Part shown: positions 49,322 to 60,935 of the stretch, one piece after another
How positions within the stretch are numbered: position 1 is the stretch's first letter
Layout of the letters: each line of letters starts with the position of its first letter
Assembly (NCBI RefSeq): GCF_018691265.1
Contig: NW_024881327.1
Location: forward strand, 23,987,936 to 24,051,935
Direction of reading: 5' to 3'
DNA length: 64,000 nt
Origin: Tyto alba
Taxonomy: Eukaryota; Chordata; Aves; Strigiformes; Tytonidae
Made by a program: the position numbers and the translations under genes
The notes under the pieces: model-generated
What the model saw: the letters and a program-made list of their open reading frames with translations, nothing else
Database searches by the model: none
Told to the model about the DNA's origin: nothing

Positions 49322-49574
49322 CATGGTCTGAGATATCCCTTTGGCCAGTTGGGGTTAGCTGTCCTGTCTGTGCCCCCTCCCAGTTTCTTGTGCCCCCCAG
49401 CCCACTCGCTGGCACGGCAGTATGAGAAGCTGCAAAGTCCTTAGTGTAATCACTGCTCAGCAGCAACTAAAACATCAGTGTGTTATCAACATTATGCTCA
49501 TCCTGAATCTAAACCACGGCACTATACCAGCTACTAGGAAGGAAATTAACTCTATCCCAGCTGAAACCATGACA

Positions 49575-49579
49575 GGCAT
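49575..49579. repeat. Right target-site duplication of the LTR (GGCAT)
   Basis: Exact copy of 49017-49021, directly after the CA end of the minus-strand LTR. Confidence 0.88.
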
Positions 49580-52185
49580 CTATGGAGGTTGTTTTGTTCT
49601 CAGCACTTCTGAATTTAATATTTGAAGAACGAAAGTCAAAGTAATATCTTGAATTCAGCAATAATTCAAACTTCTTTCTAATCTGCAGTGTTAGTGAATA
49701 TGCCGTCTCTTGCTGGTACTGTTCATCTCAAACCTGTATGATATATTCAGAAGCAGAACCAAAACTTACCAAAGCTTCCTGGATAGAAGACAGGAAGCTT
49801 TTTATTATTCTGGCTTAGGTATTTTATTGTTAAACTAATGCACAGTTTTAGTCTTCTTCTTCTCATTCTCTACAACAAACTTTTCTTTAGTTTTTATTCT
49901 TTATAGTAATGCTGATTTAACACCAGTTTTGTTTTCTGTGACATAAATGCATCCTGCTGGAAAGCGCTCTTGCTGTTGAAGTGCAAGGATTACAACATGG
50001 CAGTTGCTCAATTAAAAAAATCTCATTCCTAAATGACTTAAAAATATCTGGTCATTCTAGGAAAAAATAAATAGAATGGCATTTTAAGCTAAAAATCTGT
50101 TGATTCAAATGAGGACCTTACCATTTTTCTAGACCATACAGCATTAATTAATGTGAAGTGAGTCCAATTTACTTAAAACTGTCACTTTTCTTTAAAAAAT
50201 CCTACACAAAAACCATGCACATACACACGTGTGGATTAGAAATGTCAGTCTTTATGTAGTAGGCACATCTTATTTTAATTTTCCACATGATGTTATTTGT
50301 TCCTCATTTATGAATTAATGTGATATCATTTGGCACATGTAGTTTTAATGTACTTACAAAAACTAGATATATTTGGCATATAATTGCTTTTTCATTTTTG
50401 CATTAATCCCTAAGGCTCAGTTAACTCTTTTGGTTTGAACGCAAATGTCTTTGAGAAGGTACAACTTATTATTCAGGAAGCATCCTTAACTGTATCAAAA
50501 GGGGGAAACAGATGACTACAGTATATTGCAACAAGGTGGCCTTTGTGTGCAGCAATTAGCTAGAAGCCCTTTATGAAGTGAGAGTTGTGCAGCAATACTA
50601 AATAGGGAATTCAGAATTAAGAATCATTGGAGACTTAAGGACTCTGTCCTCAGCAGTTGCTCAGTGTAGCTTAAATTGCATAATGGGAAAAATCTATTTT
50701 GTGTTATAAAAATGAAACAAATATTTATCTTCTTGCTAGTTTTTAGTGCAGTGCTAGTATGATTTTGGTGTAAAACATTTATTTAAAGATTAACGTAAGC
50801 ATCTGTTCAGCTGCATGGAAGAAATGTTATATCAGGCAGTAAGAATCTGGACAGTTTTCTTCTGTTACATTGAATTTGTTTTCTCAGTGATGTATGCAAA
50901 CACAGAGGTGCCCAACAGAAAAAATTGAGAAGGTAGATAAAGGAGAAGAGGCTTCTGGGGGCTGGAAGGAAGGCTCAGGGATTTGCCGCAATGTGAACTA
51001 GATTAAGTGATTGTACAATATGACATTTAGAAAAGCAAATAATAAACTGGGACTAATTAAGATAAACATTTCATTAAGGAGAAAAAAAAAATCTTCTCTT
51101 CCTCCAGGTTCCATTATGGCACAGGTTTAAGGAGCTTACCTTTGTCCAAAATTTTGCCATGTTTAATTTAGCATTGTTTGGCATGGTCTACTTCTGGCTT
51201 CAAGACAAAGAATGTATTTTAAACATAATTCTTAGGAATATAGAAGAGAGGTCTAAAGTGAAGGCTTTATTAACCTCCTAATTAATGGACTTGACAGCTG
51301 AAAACTGCAAAATTTATGAGATATTTGCATGTAAACCATAGATGCAGTACTGATGAAAAGTAGAGGGAGAAGAGACAGAGAAGTCCTTTCACCATTCACA
51401 GTAGTATTATGAAAATAGTTCCTCTCATGTTTCTCTGGAATTGTTATTTCCAATAGGAATAAAATGTAGCTGTGAACATTTTAGTATTAGCTATAACTAT
51501 CACAAAGAACACTCCTGGGAAAAGGTTTGGATCCATTTACTAATTTTAAATTCTTCAAATTATGAACAAGTACCTTAGCTTTCAATTGTAGGAATTATCA
51601 CTGTGTTTTCCTCTGCCTTAAGGGGCAGAATATTGTCCCTCCTGACTGCAGTAACCAGCCTGCTGCTATTTGATTGTCTCTCTATGGCACTCTTCCTGAT
51701 GTTTTTATATTGTTTCTTTGGTGGCTTTGTAATTCTGCTCTTTATGAGAGTTGGTCTGAAATAGGAAATTTCTTCCTTATGACTAAGCTTGTATGATACC
51801 AACTTTACTGTTCAGAATTTGCTACATACTGAACTTTTCTTCTTTTTGCAAGACATGCAGAAAAAAGGCTGTAGTTAATGATGGTCTTATCATTTTGCTT
51901 CCCAGCTGTGACAGCCAGGGTTAGCTATAGGCTAAATCAGAGCCCACAGAAACACAAGCTCCGTGGCTTCAGAAATTCTCCAATCTTGCAGTGCCTGTTA
52001 CTGATACCATAGCTGTTTCAGCAATGTCTGGGTTCTGTCAAATCCCCAGCAAGTTACTGAACTTTTGAAGGTGTCGTATCCTTGCTAAAAAGCAAAAGGT
52101 CTGCTGCAGCATGTGTTTCCTGCTGGTATGTTGAACTAACTGCTTGTCCAAGCCTGTGAGGCTTTGCTTGTTGAATCATAGTACC
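49580..52185. other. Non-coding stretch, nothing recognised
   Basis: About 2.6 kb of AT-rich unique DNA. Minus-strand open frames at 51253-51453 and 51575-51802 are short and without domain signature. Confidence 0.6.
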
Positions 52186-52232
52186 AAAAAAAAAAAAAAA
52201 AAAGAAAAAAGAAAAAAAGAAAAAAAAAAGGG
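52186..52232. repeat. 47-nt A/G-only tract
   Basis: A long A run broken by single G residues (AAAAAAG-type units) and closing with GGG. Every base is a purine. This is an A-rich simple repeat, followed by CAAAACCCCCCC. Confidence 0.9.
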
Positions 52233-53053
52233 CAAAACCCCCCCTGCTGCTAAAGACTTTTCCATTAGTTTTAGAAATGTGGATGATTTACGAGAATTTT
52301 TAAATAGCTCAGATTACTTTCCACTATGATCCCTGTCACACAGTTTGCACAATTACTAAATTTATGTCCACATTATAAGAGTAAAGTTTTCTGGAAAAAA
52401 GGCAGCTGAATCATGCATCAAATTTAAACTTTTTTGGAGTTAAATATATGGGTAGACTAGTTAATTGAGTGTATGAATATCTAGCTATAGCTGTGGTTCC
52501 TAAGAAAGATTAAAATATGTCAGAAAAATTGCAGGCATGCTGAAGTGTTTAACATCAATACAACTGAGAGTTAAAGAAAACAGGGATGAAAAAGCCTCAG
52601 GAACTAGCCTTGTTCATCTTTCTATCCATGATTAAGCCACACTGAAGGAAATATAAAACCATTTTTAGTGTTGGACATATCCATAGCTCAAAGAAAATGA
52701 TACCATACATCTAAAGCATTGATCAGACTTCAGTTCCTCCAAGTGGTGTCCTCAATTTGAACGGCATGTGTTGGCATCAAAAGAGGAGTCATACAATTAC
52801 TGCAAGCCAATCCATGGACTTCTTGGGAACAATGGTAACCAAGTATGTGGTAACACTTACTTTGTCTCAGGTCTAGGTCTAGAGCCTGAATGGTAATTAT
52901 GGTAAGTAAGTACACACCTTTTGAGGACTGAGCCATATATCCCATATTAGCTTTTTAGTCATGAATATGAATCCTAAGAATAAAAAGTCCAAATCTTACC
53001 TTTCTAGGCTTAAATGATTAGGAAACTGTGTTCTACTGTGTGAATGAAGACTG
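52233..53053. other. Non-coding stretch, nothing recognised
   Basis: About 820 bases of AT-rich unique DNA between two simple repeats. No element or coding signal seen. Confidence 0.6.
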
Positions 53054-53099
53054 AAAAAAAAAAAAAAAAAAAAAAAACAAACAACAAAACAAACCAACA
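53054..53099. repeat. A24 run continuing as a 46-nt A/C-only tract
   Basis: A24 at 53054-53077, then CAAACAACAAAACAAACCAA-type sequence up to 53099. It is the complementary type of the T/G-only tracts elsewhere in the window. Confidence 0.9.
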
Positions 53100-56000
53100 G
53101 AGAGGAGTCTCCACAAGAGACAACAGCAATGGGCGTGTGAAAAAATGTGTATATGGATATCATGGCAAATGCTTATATGCATATAAACAATTGAATTGGT
53201 TGTTCATGTCTCTAGGCTCAGAAAAGGAAGGTATTAAACAATGACAAACGCACCACATAATTATTTGGTTGTGAACAGATACTTTTTTTTAATAAGTGAA
53301 ACTGTGACCAGTCATTATAAGTCTTACATTATTGTACTGAACAGTAAAAATGTCTTTTGAGAACTCCATAATAATTAACTGTACAACCAAAAGTAGTCTT
53401 CTGAGAAATTATATAATGGTCTATATTTATTTATAATACATAGGCAGGGTATTCATTCCAGTAGGTTCACCTAGGCAAAGAAATGCATTATGAAGGTATA
53501 CAATTAAGATTCACAAGTGCTCCACAGATCTTGGCCCTTTTGAATTTTCCATGGCAACTTTCAAGTGCAGCATATCTTCTGATTTTGTAAATGCATAATA
53601 TTTGCACTTGAATAAAATATTTTATCAAATTCATTCTAGGAAGAGAGTGAGTATCTAGTGTTCAGTGTAAGTTACTGGATGGCATAGACCTGTTAGACTA
53701 GTTTCTGCTGCTGAATTTGTAAAAAGACAGGATTTCTCACACTGTTCTGTTTGCTAACGTACTTGGTAGATCAGTTCACCCACCTAAACTTCATATAGGG
53801 ATCACTACTGAAATGCCCTGTAAATTAAATCTTCAGATTTGCTAGTTCTCAGCAAGCCATCAATTTTGTCCTTTTTTTCAGTTGAGAAGGTCAATTAGAT
53901 TCTAAAGCACAATATTGCTTTCAAAGTTTAAAATACACAAAAACCTGTTTTAAAAGTAACAGCAGGTGGGATCAGTGGATATCCTATGAACTACATATAC
54001 ATAATTAATAGTCTTAATTTATTCTGCTAAAGGAGAATGTGTTGAAGGGGCAGCAGCCTTTTAATTCCAATTCTGTTCCCTGGTGGGGATCTGCTTATCT
54101 TTATCTCAGCCAGTCACCAAAAGATTGAAGCCGAGCAAAGTTGTATTTGGATAAAAGCTGGAAAATGAGAGATTAAGAGGACTGAAGTATTTCTCTTTTT
54201 AGCTTGGTTTCATGTTGCAATGACAAGCTGGCTGGTAAAAAGAGTCAGAAAATACAAGCCTATAGAGAAGTACAAACAACGGTTTATTAAATCTGAGTGT
54301 AAACATGAAAAAGTCACACTGACTTGTAGCATTATGCAAAATGTGTGTTTCTGGGGTGTTGACTGGATAGATTTATACACTGTAGCATGCAAACTCTGTA
54401 GGGCTGTTTATACATCTTCATAAAGTGTGCTGCAAACTTCCTTGTTCGGGAGGGAATGGTCTAGTTAGACCTTGCAGAACATAGAGAAGGCAAATGGACA
54501 AACATAATTTTGGAAAGGCATACAGATTTGGTGATGGGAGAGTCTGCTTTACACAAGGAGTTGGGATTCTTCTGCTTTTACCTCCGACTCATCTTCCACA
54601 TCTTCTAAGACCTCTATATCCAGTATATACACAACTTACAAACTGTGCACCTTTGCACTGACAAACAGTTCATATATCTCTGCAGATCAAGTTTTTGTAC
54701 TTTGGGAGAGCACAGAAAATGGTGCTTGGCAAGAAAATTAATAATCTGGAGAAAAGCTAACTTTCTAAGTTACCCATCTTTTACTCTACAATGGTTTCTC
54801 CAGAGGAAAGAAAAGTAAAACCAGAGTGTACTGTAAAAACAGATTGTATCTTTCACACTATTTCCCTATTGTTTAAGCCTGATCATGAACCCAGAGAACC
54901 AGAAGTGTGCAACATTGCTCATCGGATTTTAGACATTAGATGGCCCTATCTTATATATCCAAACACAGATATTTTTCAACTCGCTATTAGCATCTTCTTG
55001 AAAAACTTCTTGAAATCCCAATAGTTCTAATAACAAATGTTACCTACAAAGACAATGATGTGATGGTTTATAATGTAACAGGTTATTTTCAAGTGAAATT
55101 GCTTTTGATCTGACATTTTATTGTATCTCAGGTTAGTTTTAGGCTTTATTCCAAACACATTTTGGTCTACTACAAGCTACCAGATGTTTTTACCTGATTT
55201 CACCTTTCTGTGCTTTCTCAAGTTGTTTGCCTGTATGTTAATCTTGCTTCTAAACTACCAAGATCTCCTGTCTGTACTTTTCACCTGCTGATCATGAAGG
55301 AAAGCTATAACCAGACAGTGGCCACCTGGAAAGAGAATGGCAGAGAGAAAGACCTTAACTACTAATCCAAAAAAGGTGTTTGTTGTTTCCTGATTATCCC
55401 AGCGAAGTGATACTTATTAGCAAGAATTGCTCCAGAGGATAAAAAACTCTGCTCTGGCCTGGCTCCTTGTTTGTTTGCTGTTGTATTTGCTGTGATTCTA
55501 ATGGAGTAATTTCTCCTACTTTTTGCCTAATTTGAAAGAAAACTGATCTCTGTGATGCTGTGGAAAGTAGAAGAATACGGTATGTTCCTCTGACACCATT
55601 GCCTTATTGCTAATGCAGCGTTTAGTGTCTTTGGTCTCTTCTCTGACTGTAGTATAGTCTGTTGATTTTCTTACCAGATTCACTTTGATTTAAAGAAAAA
55701 ACCCAAGTAGCTGTCAAGCTATTCTTTGATTTTATGTTGCCTCCCAGGCTGGCTTGCTGTTTCTCAGTGTATTTCAAGACAGATGGGTTTGGGAAACAAA
55801 CTGATCTGGAAAGAAGGCCATCAGAGACTGTTGTGTTTTAATTTATAGTGATTTTTTAAATTCAGATTTCTTCCATCACATAACTAGATTAGTGAAGTTG
55901 AGGACTCTAGTTGATTTTTGTGGTTGTTACCTAAGTTTTACAGAAGTGTATAGAAAAAGTTGTGTGTAGTGATGGAGGTTTCTTAAAGACAACAACTTAC

Positions 56001-57308
56001 CCAGGATCTCGCTCCTGTTTCTGTGGCAACAGAGCCTAGCCAACACACCAAGAACACCTAGGCAGACCTATATCTTACTGGCTACTATTTCTGTTGCTTA
56101 TCCCTGAGAACCCCTATGCTTATTGGTTTTGAGTATTTCTGTGTTGGAAATCAGATGGATACTTCTGGGGGTTTTATTTGTTTGTTTTGTTTTTTTATGT
56201 TAAAATATTAGAAGGCAAAACTTCTTGTAAGATGAACCCAGCAAAGCCAGGTATGTTTAGAAAGCAAAGTAATATGTTATATATCATACCATTCAGTTCA
56301 CTGGAGAAGCCTCTTGACGGTCCAATCAATGTCAAAATTCATATTTTAATTTCTTGATAATAATCTACCCATGTATTGAGGAATCATAGATAAAAGTCTA
56401 CTTGTGCTTTTAACAATATATTAGTGTAAGCTGTTCAGAATGAAAAAATATTAAACAGTGTTCCTAGAGGTATGTGTTTAACCTCATTTTAAGTGGCTGG
56501 TCTCAACACTGAAGAAAGTGAACAAGTTTCAGTTAGTTGCTTTCAGTTTGGAAAGGGAAAAAGACAACTGATTCTGTGGAGAGGTTGTTGGTACAGAGTT
56601 ATCTTTTTATTTCTTTTTTTTCCTCTTTCAAAGATAATTTCTTCATTTTGTTCTTTTTGTATGCTTTAATTTTTCATCTTTTGCCCTGAGGTAATGGTTA
56701 TTGGTTACAAGCAATCATATTGGCACAGTTGCAACTTATTTTATCAAATTGGTTATTTCAGTGACATCATCCCTATTTATGGTAAATCTGTCAGCTATTA
56801 AAGGTAAAAGAATTGTTCTGGTACTTCTAATGATAGAGATAATGAGTTTCAGAGGAAGAAATTATAAAAATTTTATTCACATGCAATGGTCAGCCCTCAA
56901 ATCTTCTTCCTGAGATAGAAAAGTTTAAGTAACCCTTATCAGTTGCATATTGTGTCAGTGAATACATTTTGTGTTATGCCGATGCACAAATTCAGTCTCC
57001 AAAAACTGCCATCCTAAGTAGTCCCAGAGTTAAGTCCTCTAATCAAAATAGAGAATATATTTTTGGGGATGAAATTTCAATGACCAAAATTAAGCGTTGG
57101 TACTTAGCAACACTGCTATTGAATCATAACTGGCCACACTGGTCAACAGTGTCTGGCCAGGCATTGGTAACATGGTATGCAACGAAATCACAAGACTGTA
57201 CTGCTGTCATAAGCAAAAGTTTGGTTTCAAAGCTGTATAGATTTAATGAAGGTAATGTTAAACTGCCTGCTTGATAGTGATATAAAGGCAGTCCATGAAG
57301 AAAAAAAA
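53100..57308. other. 4.2-kb non-coding stretch
   Basis: No gene recognised. A short T/G tract with one A lies at 56166-56197. A 101-codon plus-strand frame at 56969-57274 has no identifiable domain. Confidence 0.6.
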
Positions 57309-57328
57309 GGGGGGGACGGGGGGGGAGG
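57309..57328 (+). repeat. G-rich run (G7-AC-G8-A-GG), possible G-quadruplex
   Basis: G7 at 57309-57315, AC, G8 at 57318-57325, A, GG, preceded by an A8 run. Two long G runs can each supply two G3 blocks with one- or two-base loops, so an intramolecular quadruplex is sterically possible. No promoter or gene is visible next to it. Confidence 0.7.
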
Positions 57329-60260
57329 AAAGTAAGTTAGTGTAATTAAGACTCTAGTTGCAAAACCCAAGCCACATCATAGAAGATCACACTGGAGAAG
57401 TCAATAGCTCGCATAAATTAATGACAACCAGTACCTCCACACAGCAACGTTACAGGCAATTTCTAACTGATTTTGTGTTCTAGTTTGCCTATACATCTTT
57501 TTACTCTTCCCATGAAGCTGATGAATGATGGTTTGGAAGAAGTGAGATTTGCTTGGTAGCATTCTTGATTGGACAAATTTTTCTGCTGTCTATCTGGAAT
57601 AAAGCAGCACATCTCTTAACTAATGGATCTGATAGAAATTCTGACAGTACAATCAAGAAAGATCAACTGCTGAGAAGAATCCACAAATTAACTAAATAAA
57701 TAGTGGTTCAAATTTTAAACTTCACAGAGAATGTTTTTTATTTGGACTAAAGTAAAACTAGATAATAGTTGTGAACTTCTGTATGAAATAATAATACAGA
57801 AACTTGATAACTGCCATATTTAAGTGACATGCTGCTCATTCTTTAAACTGTTCTAACTTATTTGAGTTCACGTTACTCAACCACCAGCTTGTATCCATGG
57901 ATGCTCTTTCACCAGTGTAATCTTGGTCAGGCCATGAAACTTCATTGTACAATAAATGATAAAAATAGTCTCTTTTCAGAATATAGGCCAATGAGCTGTT
58001 ACAGGTTTGCAGCACTCCTTCCATAGGACAGTGTCTGAGAAGTGAAGGCTTGTAGCAGTCACGCTGCCCATGCGGTCTTTGGTACCTTCAGTGTTTCTTG
58101 TACATTTTATCACTCCCACCTTTGTCTTTCTCATGCTTCTTTCGGCAGCCATAACTACCTTTCTCTTCTTCTCTCCTCTTCAACCTGTTCATTTCTGCTG
58201 TCTGACTTGCATTAGTCTTCAGTCTGATTTTATCTGTTCCTTCTCTCTGACCCAGATTGATACATTAGCATTACTACTTTCAAGGATAGAGAACTATATT
58301 CTCATAAGGGTTTTAACACCTACAAGTCTGACCTTTCAAAGTCCGTACTATATTCTGTTTCTTGTCTCTTCACACTTGTGTTGTAAAATTCAAGAGTCGC
58401 TTTCTTTCTGTATTCTCTCTGCTGGAAGTACAACAATGGGCAAAAATAGAACAATAGCCATGTATAGCTTAAATGTTGCAAGTTCATTTGATAAGTACAC
58501 ATTTCTACAGAATCTGCACTGGAAGAATAAGAATTTAATTACGGTATAGTGTGAATTGCTTGCACAGAAATGGAGGAAACGTTTGGCTGATACTGCAACA
58601 AAGATGACTAGAAAGAAGAATAAAGGAGTTGTTTACACAAGTGCACACACAGATTTTGTTTTAATTTAAAGGTTTTGATTTTTTTTTTTTTCAACTTAGA
58701 AATGTGCTTTTAGTACTTTAGGTGTTTTCTAATGCAGTATAATAGCTCATTCAGTGATTATGTCTGTAAAGGCTTGTAAGGATTTGAAAACTTATTATAT
58801 GCATAGATATACCTCCTATTGCAAGCATTTTGTAAAGGTTTTCCTTATCTTCAAGTACTTCTCTTTTGACTTCTCTATAGCAGAAACTTGTTGACTAGGA
58901 TTTTTATCATTCTCTTGCTATAGATAAGATTCTAGTAAGTTTTAAGAAAATACAGTTTGTTTGTTTTTTTCAGGGTATGAAACTGTCCATCTTTAAAGAT
59001 ATGTATACTTACAGTTCTTTATATTGCTTCATAAATAGCTATAGAAAAGTGCAGGGGAAAAAATGGAGAGGTATTAAAAAATTCCTACTTTACTGAAGAT
59101 AAATATCTAATTAGTGAAGAATAATGTTTTTAGCTGTCAAGCTATGTTCTTGACTGATGTAACAAGTACAATTTTAGCCTCTATCTTTGGTTTTCTCTCT
59201 GATGTTTTTTCATTTCAGTTTTAGGCATTTACAGTGCCATCTTTTTGTATTATGGCCAAGGGAATGTGCATTTCAGTGCCATGCCACTCAGACTCCCTTC
59301 TGTGGGGTTTTAGATACCTCCATGCAATAAGCTAGTTATGATAATGTTGGCTCTTGAAATCTCAGTGGCATTGTCAGAGGTGAACACTTTCCTTTTGTAA
59401 TGTTTCTCTCAAAATATTGCTGATAGGTTAGTACAAACTAAGCCTAGTAGTACCATTTTAAACAGGAAGGGTTTTCTTTCCTCCCTAACATTTTCTAGTT
59501 AAGGAAAGTTATCATACTTTGTATATAGAGTTAATTTAGGACCTGCAGCCCATCTTTTCTCACAATGTATAGCATTTCTCTAGATTTTGGGGTTTATTTT
59601 TTTTCTTTTTTTTATCTTGTGTTCATAGCACAGAGCTTTTCTTGTTTTCTTTTCTTTCCCGTTGGAAAGTTGATCTTGCAGCTGACAAAATTCATAGTGA
59701 TTCAAAACACTGTGTAAACTTGTGATTCCTAAATTCATAGATTGGTATCAATGTGTTCTTGTTTGTATAACTGTAAATCCTGAGTAGCCAAGATATCCCA
59801 CTAGGACTTGCATCTGTTCTGACATCCCCATGGTGTGTATTGCTGTTTAGGTTTACAGGTAGTGAAACTGGCTTTATCTGATTTGTAGTCTGAGTGGGTA
59901 AGAACTGAATGCACAGCACAGGTTTTCACCTAGTTCCTCTCTTGCTAATGACTAATGATTATAACAAACAGTTTTCACATTGCAAAATATCTACAAGCAT
60001 AAAAGGAACTTGAGTAAAACACATTAAAAAAAAAAAGTCTGTCATGTGATCCAGTCAAGACAAAAGGCAAGGAAAAAAGCACTTTAAATAATTTTTGCAA
60101 TAATAAAATAATAAACCTGTGTGAACACGGCCACTCTGAAATACTTGCCATTTACTGCTTTTGATTGTGGTCATAAAATTTAAAGAGAATTTTCCTTACC
60201 CTATTTTGAAAAGCTCATAGCAGGTAAATTTCTGTGATTAATTAAAATACTGATGTGTAG
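57329..60260. other. Non-coding stretch with one long chance open frame
   Basis: The plus-strand frame at 58070-58549 is 159 codons. It is rich in Phe, Leu, Ser and Thr because the DNA is T/C-rich there. It has no signal-peptide-plus-domain architecture that I can recognise and is treated as chance. A 62-codon minus frame at 57836-58024 looks compositionally ordinary, but I do not recognise it. T13 at 58679-58691. Confidence 0.55.
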
Positions 60261-60280
60261 CAAGTGAACAGGTTCACTTG
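60261..60280. repeat. 20-bp near-perfect palindrome
   Basis: CAAGTGAACAGGTTCACTTG: 9-base arms around a central AG. A further TGTTCACT follows at once, so three TTCAC-type units lie within 30 bases. It could be read as paired nuclear-receptor-like half-sites (GGTTCA/TGTTCA), but this is motif matching only. Confidence 0.85.
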
Positions 60281-60874
60281 TGTTCACTCTAAGTGGGAAA
60301 CAGTGATGGCGTTTTGTGGGTTTTTTTAGAGACAATATACACTGTATTTATTGTGTGATTCTCCTGATTTTTATGTTCAGTTTCTCACAACTTAATGTGT
60401 CAGATATTCATGGAATTATCATCTTAAATATTAGTTTTAAAGCTATGGAAACTTAAGACCATCAAGTTTAGAATTGTGTGTGCAAATTGGGATAAGCCAC
60501 CATGATAAAAGCTTCTGCAATGGTCCTAGTTTCAGAAGAGGTAAACCCAGAATGTTGGAATAGATTTATCTTCTTTGTTTTTAATGCTTTTTTGGTCTCT
60601 AGGTGAGGTGAAAGAATTGAAATAACTAAAAATGGAGGAGCAAGTTAACAAATGTTCCATGTTAAAATAGTTTGCCCTTTCACTTTAAACTAATCTGAAA
60701 AGGCTAGGAATGGAGTTGTGACTCTAAACACATTTCTACTAGTTAAAAGTAATTTTACTCTTTCAAAACAGAAAGATCACCTCAGATACTGTAGGATCAT
60801 AAATAATTTATTTCGTGAAAGTAAATAAGATGTCCATGTGCAAAATTTTTACACAGGAAATTATAAATATTGCA
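60281..60874. other. Non-coding stretch, nothing recognised
   Basis: About 600 bases of AT-rich unique DNA. No element seen. Confidence 0.55.
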
Positions 60875-60935
60875 GGGGGTGTGTGTGTGTGTGTTTGTTA
60901 TTTTGGTTGTTTTTTTTTTGTTTGTTTCCCCCCCC
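60875..60935 (+). repeat. (GT)n plus T/G tract ending in C8
   Basis: GGGGG, then (TG)n to about 60896, then T/G-only sequence with a single A at 60900, closing in C8 at 60928-60935. The TG part is a short microsatellite likely to vary in length. Confidence 0.88.

Larger units (their letters stand above)
49022..49574 (-). mobile_element. Solo LTR of the same ERVL-like bird family, minus strand
   Basis: A 553-base element with TG...CA ends, TGTTGTGGTTTAACCCAGC on the left and AGCTGAAACCATGACA on the right. These are the reverse complements of the right and left ends of the LTR at 19738-20314. The landmarks align in order: AATAGGACAG (polyadenylation area), an AATAATAATAATGATAAAAG stretch, CAAGCAGCGGG, CAACTCTTCCCAGTTTTATT (old TATA area), GATATCCCTTTGGCCAGTTG and CTACTAGGAAGGAAATTAAC. 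By eye the copies agree at perhaps three quarters or more of positions; I did not compute it. A perfect GGCAT duplication on both sides shows a single clean insertion reduced to one LTR. No internal retroviral sequence is present. Confidence 0.92.

Noticed and set aside
49183..49444. Overlapping plus-strand open frames of 66-80 codons
   Set aside because: They lie wholly inside the minus-strand LTR and read antisense to it.
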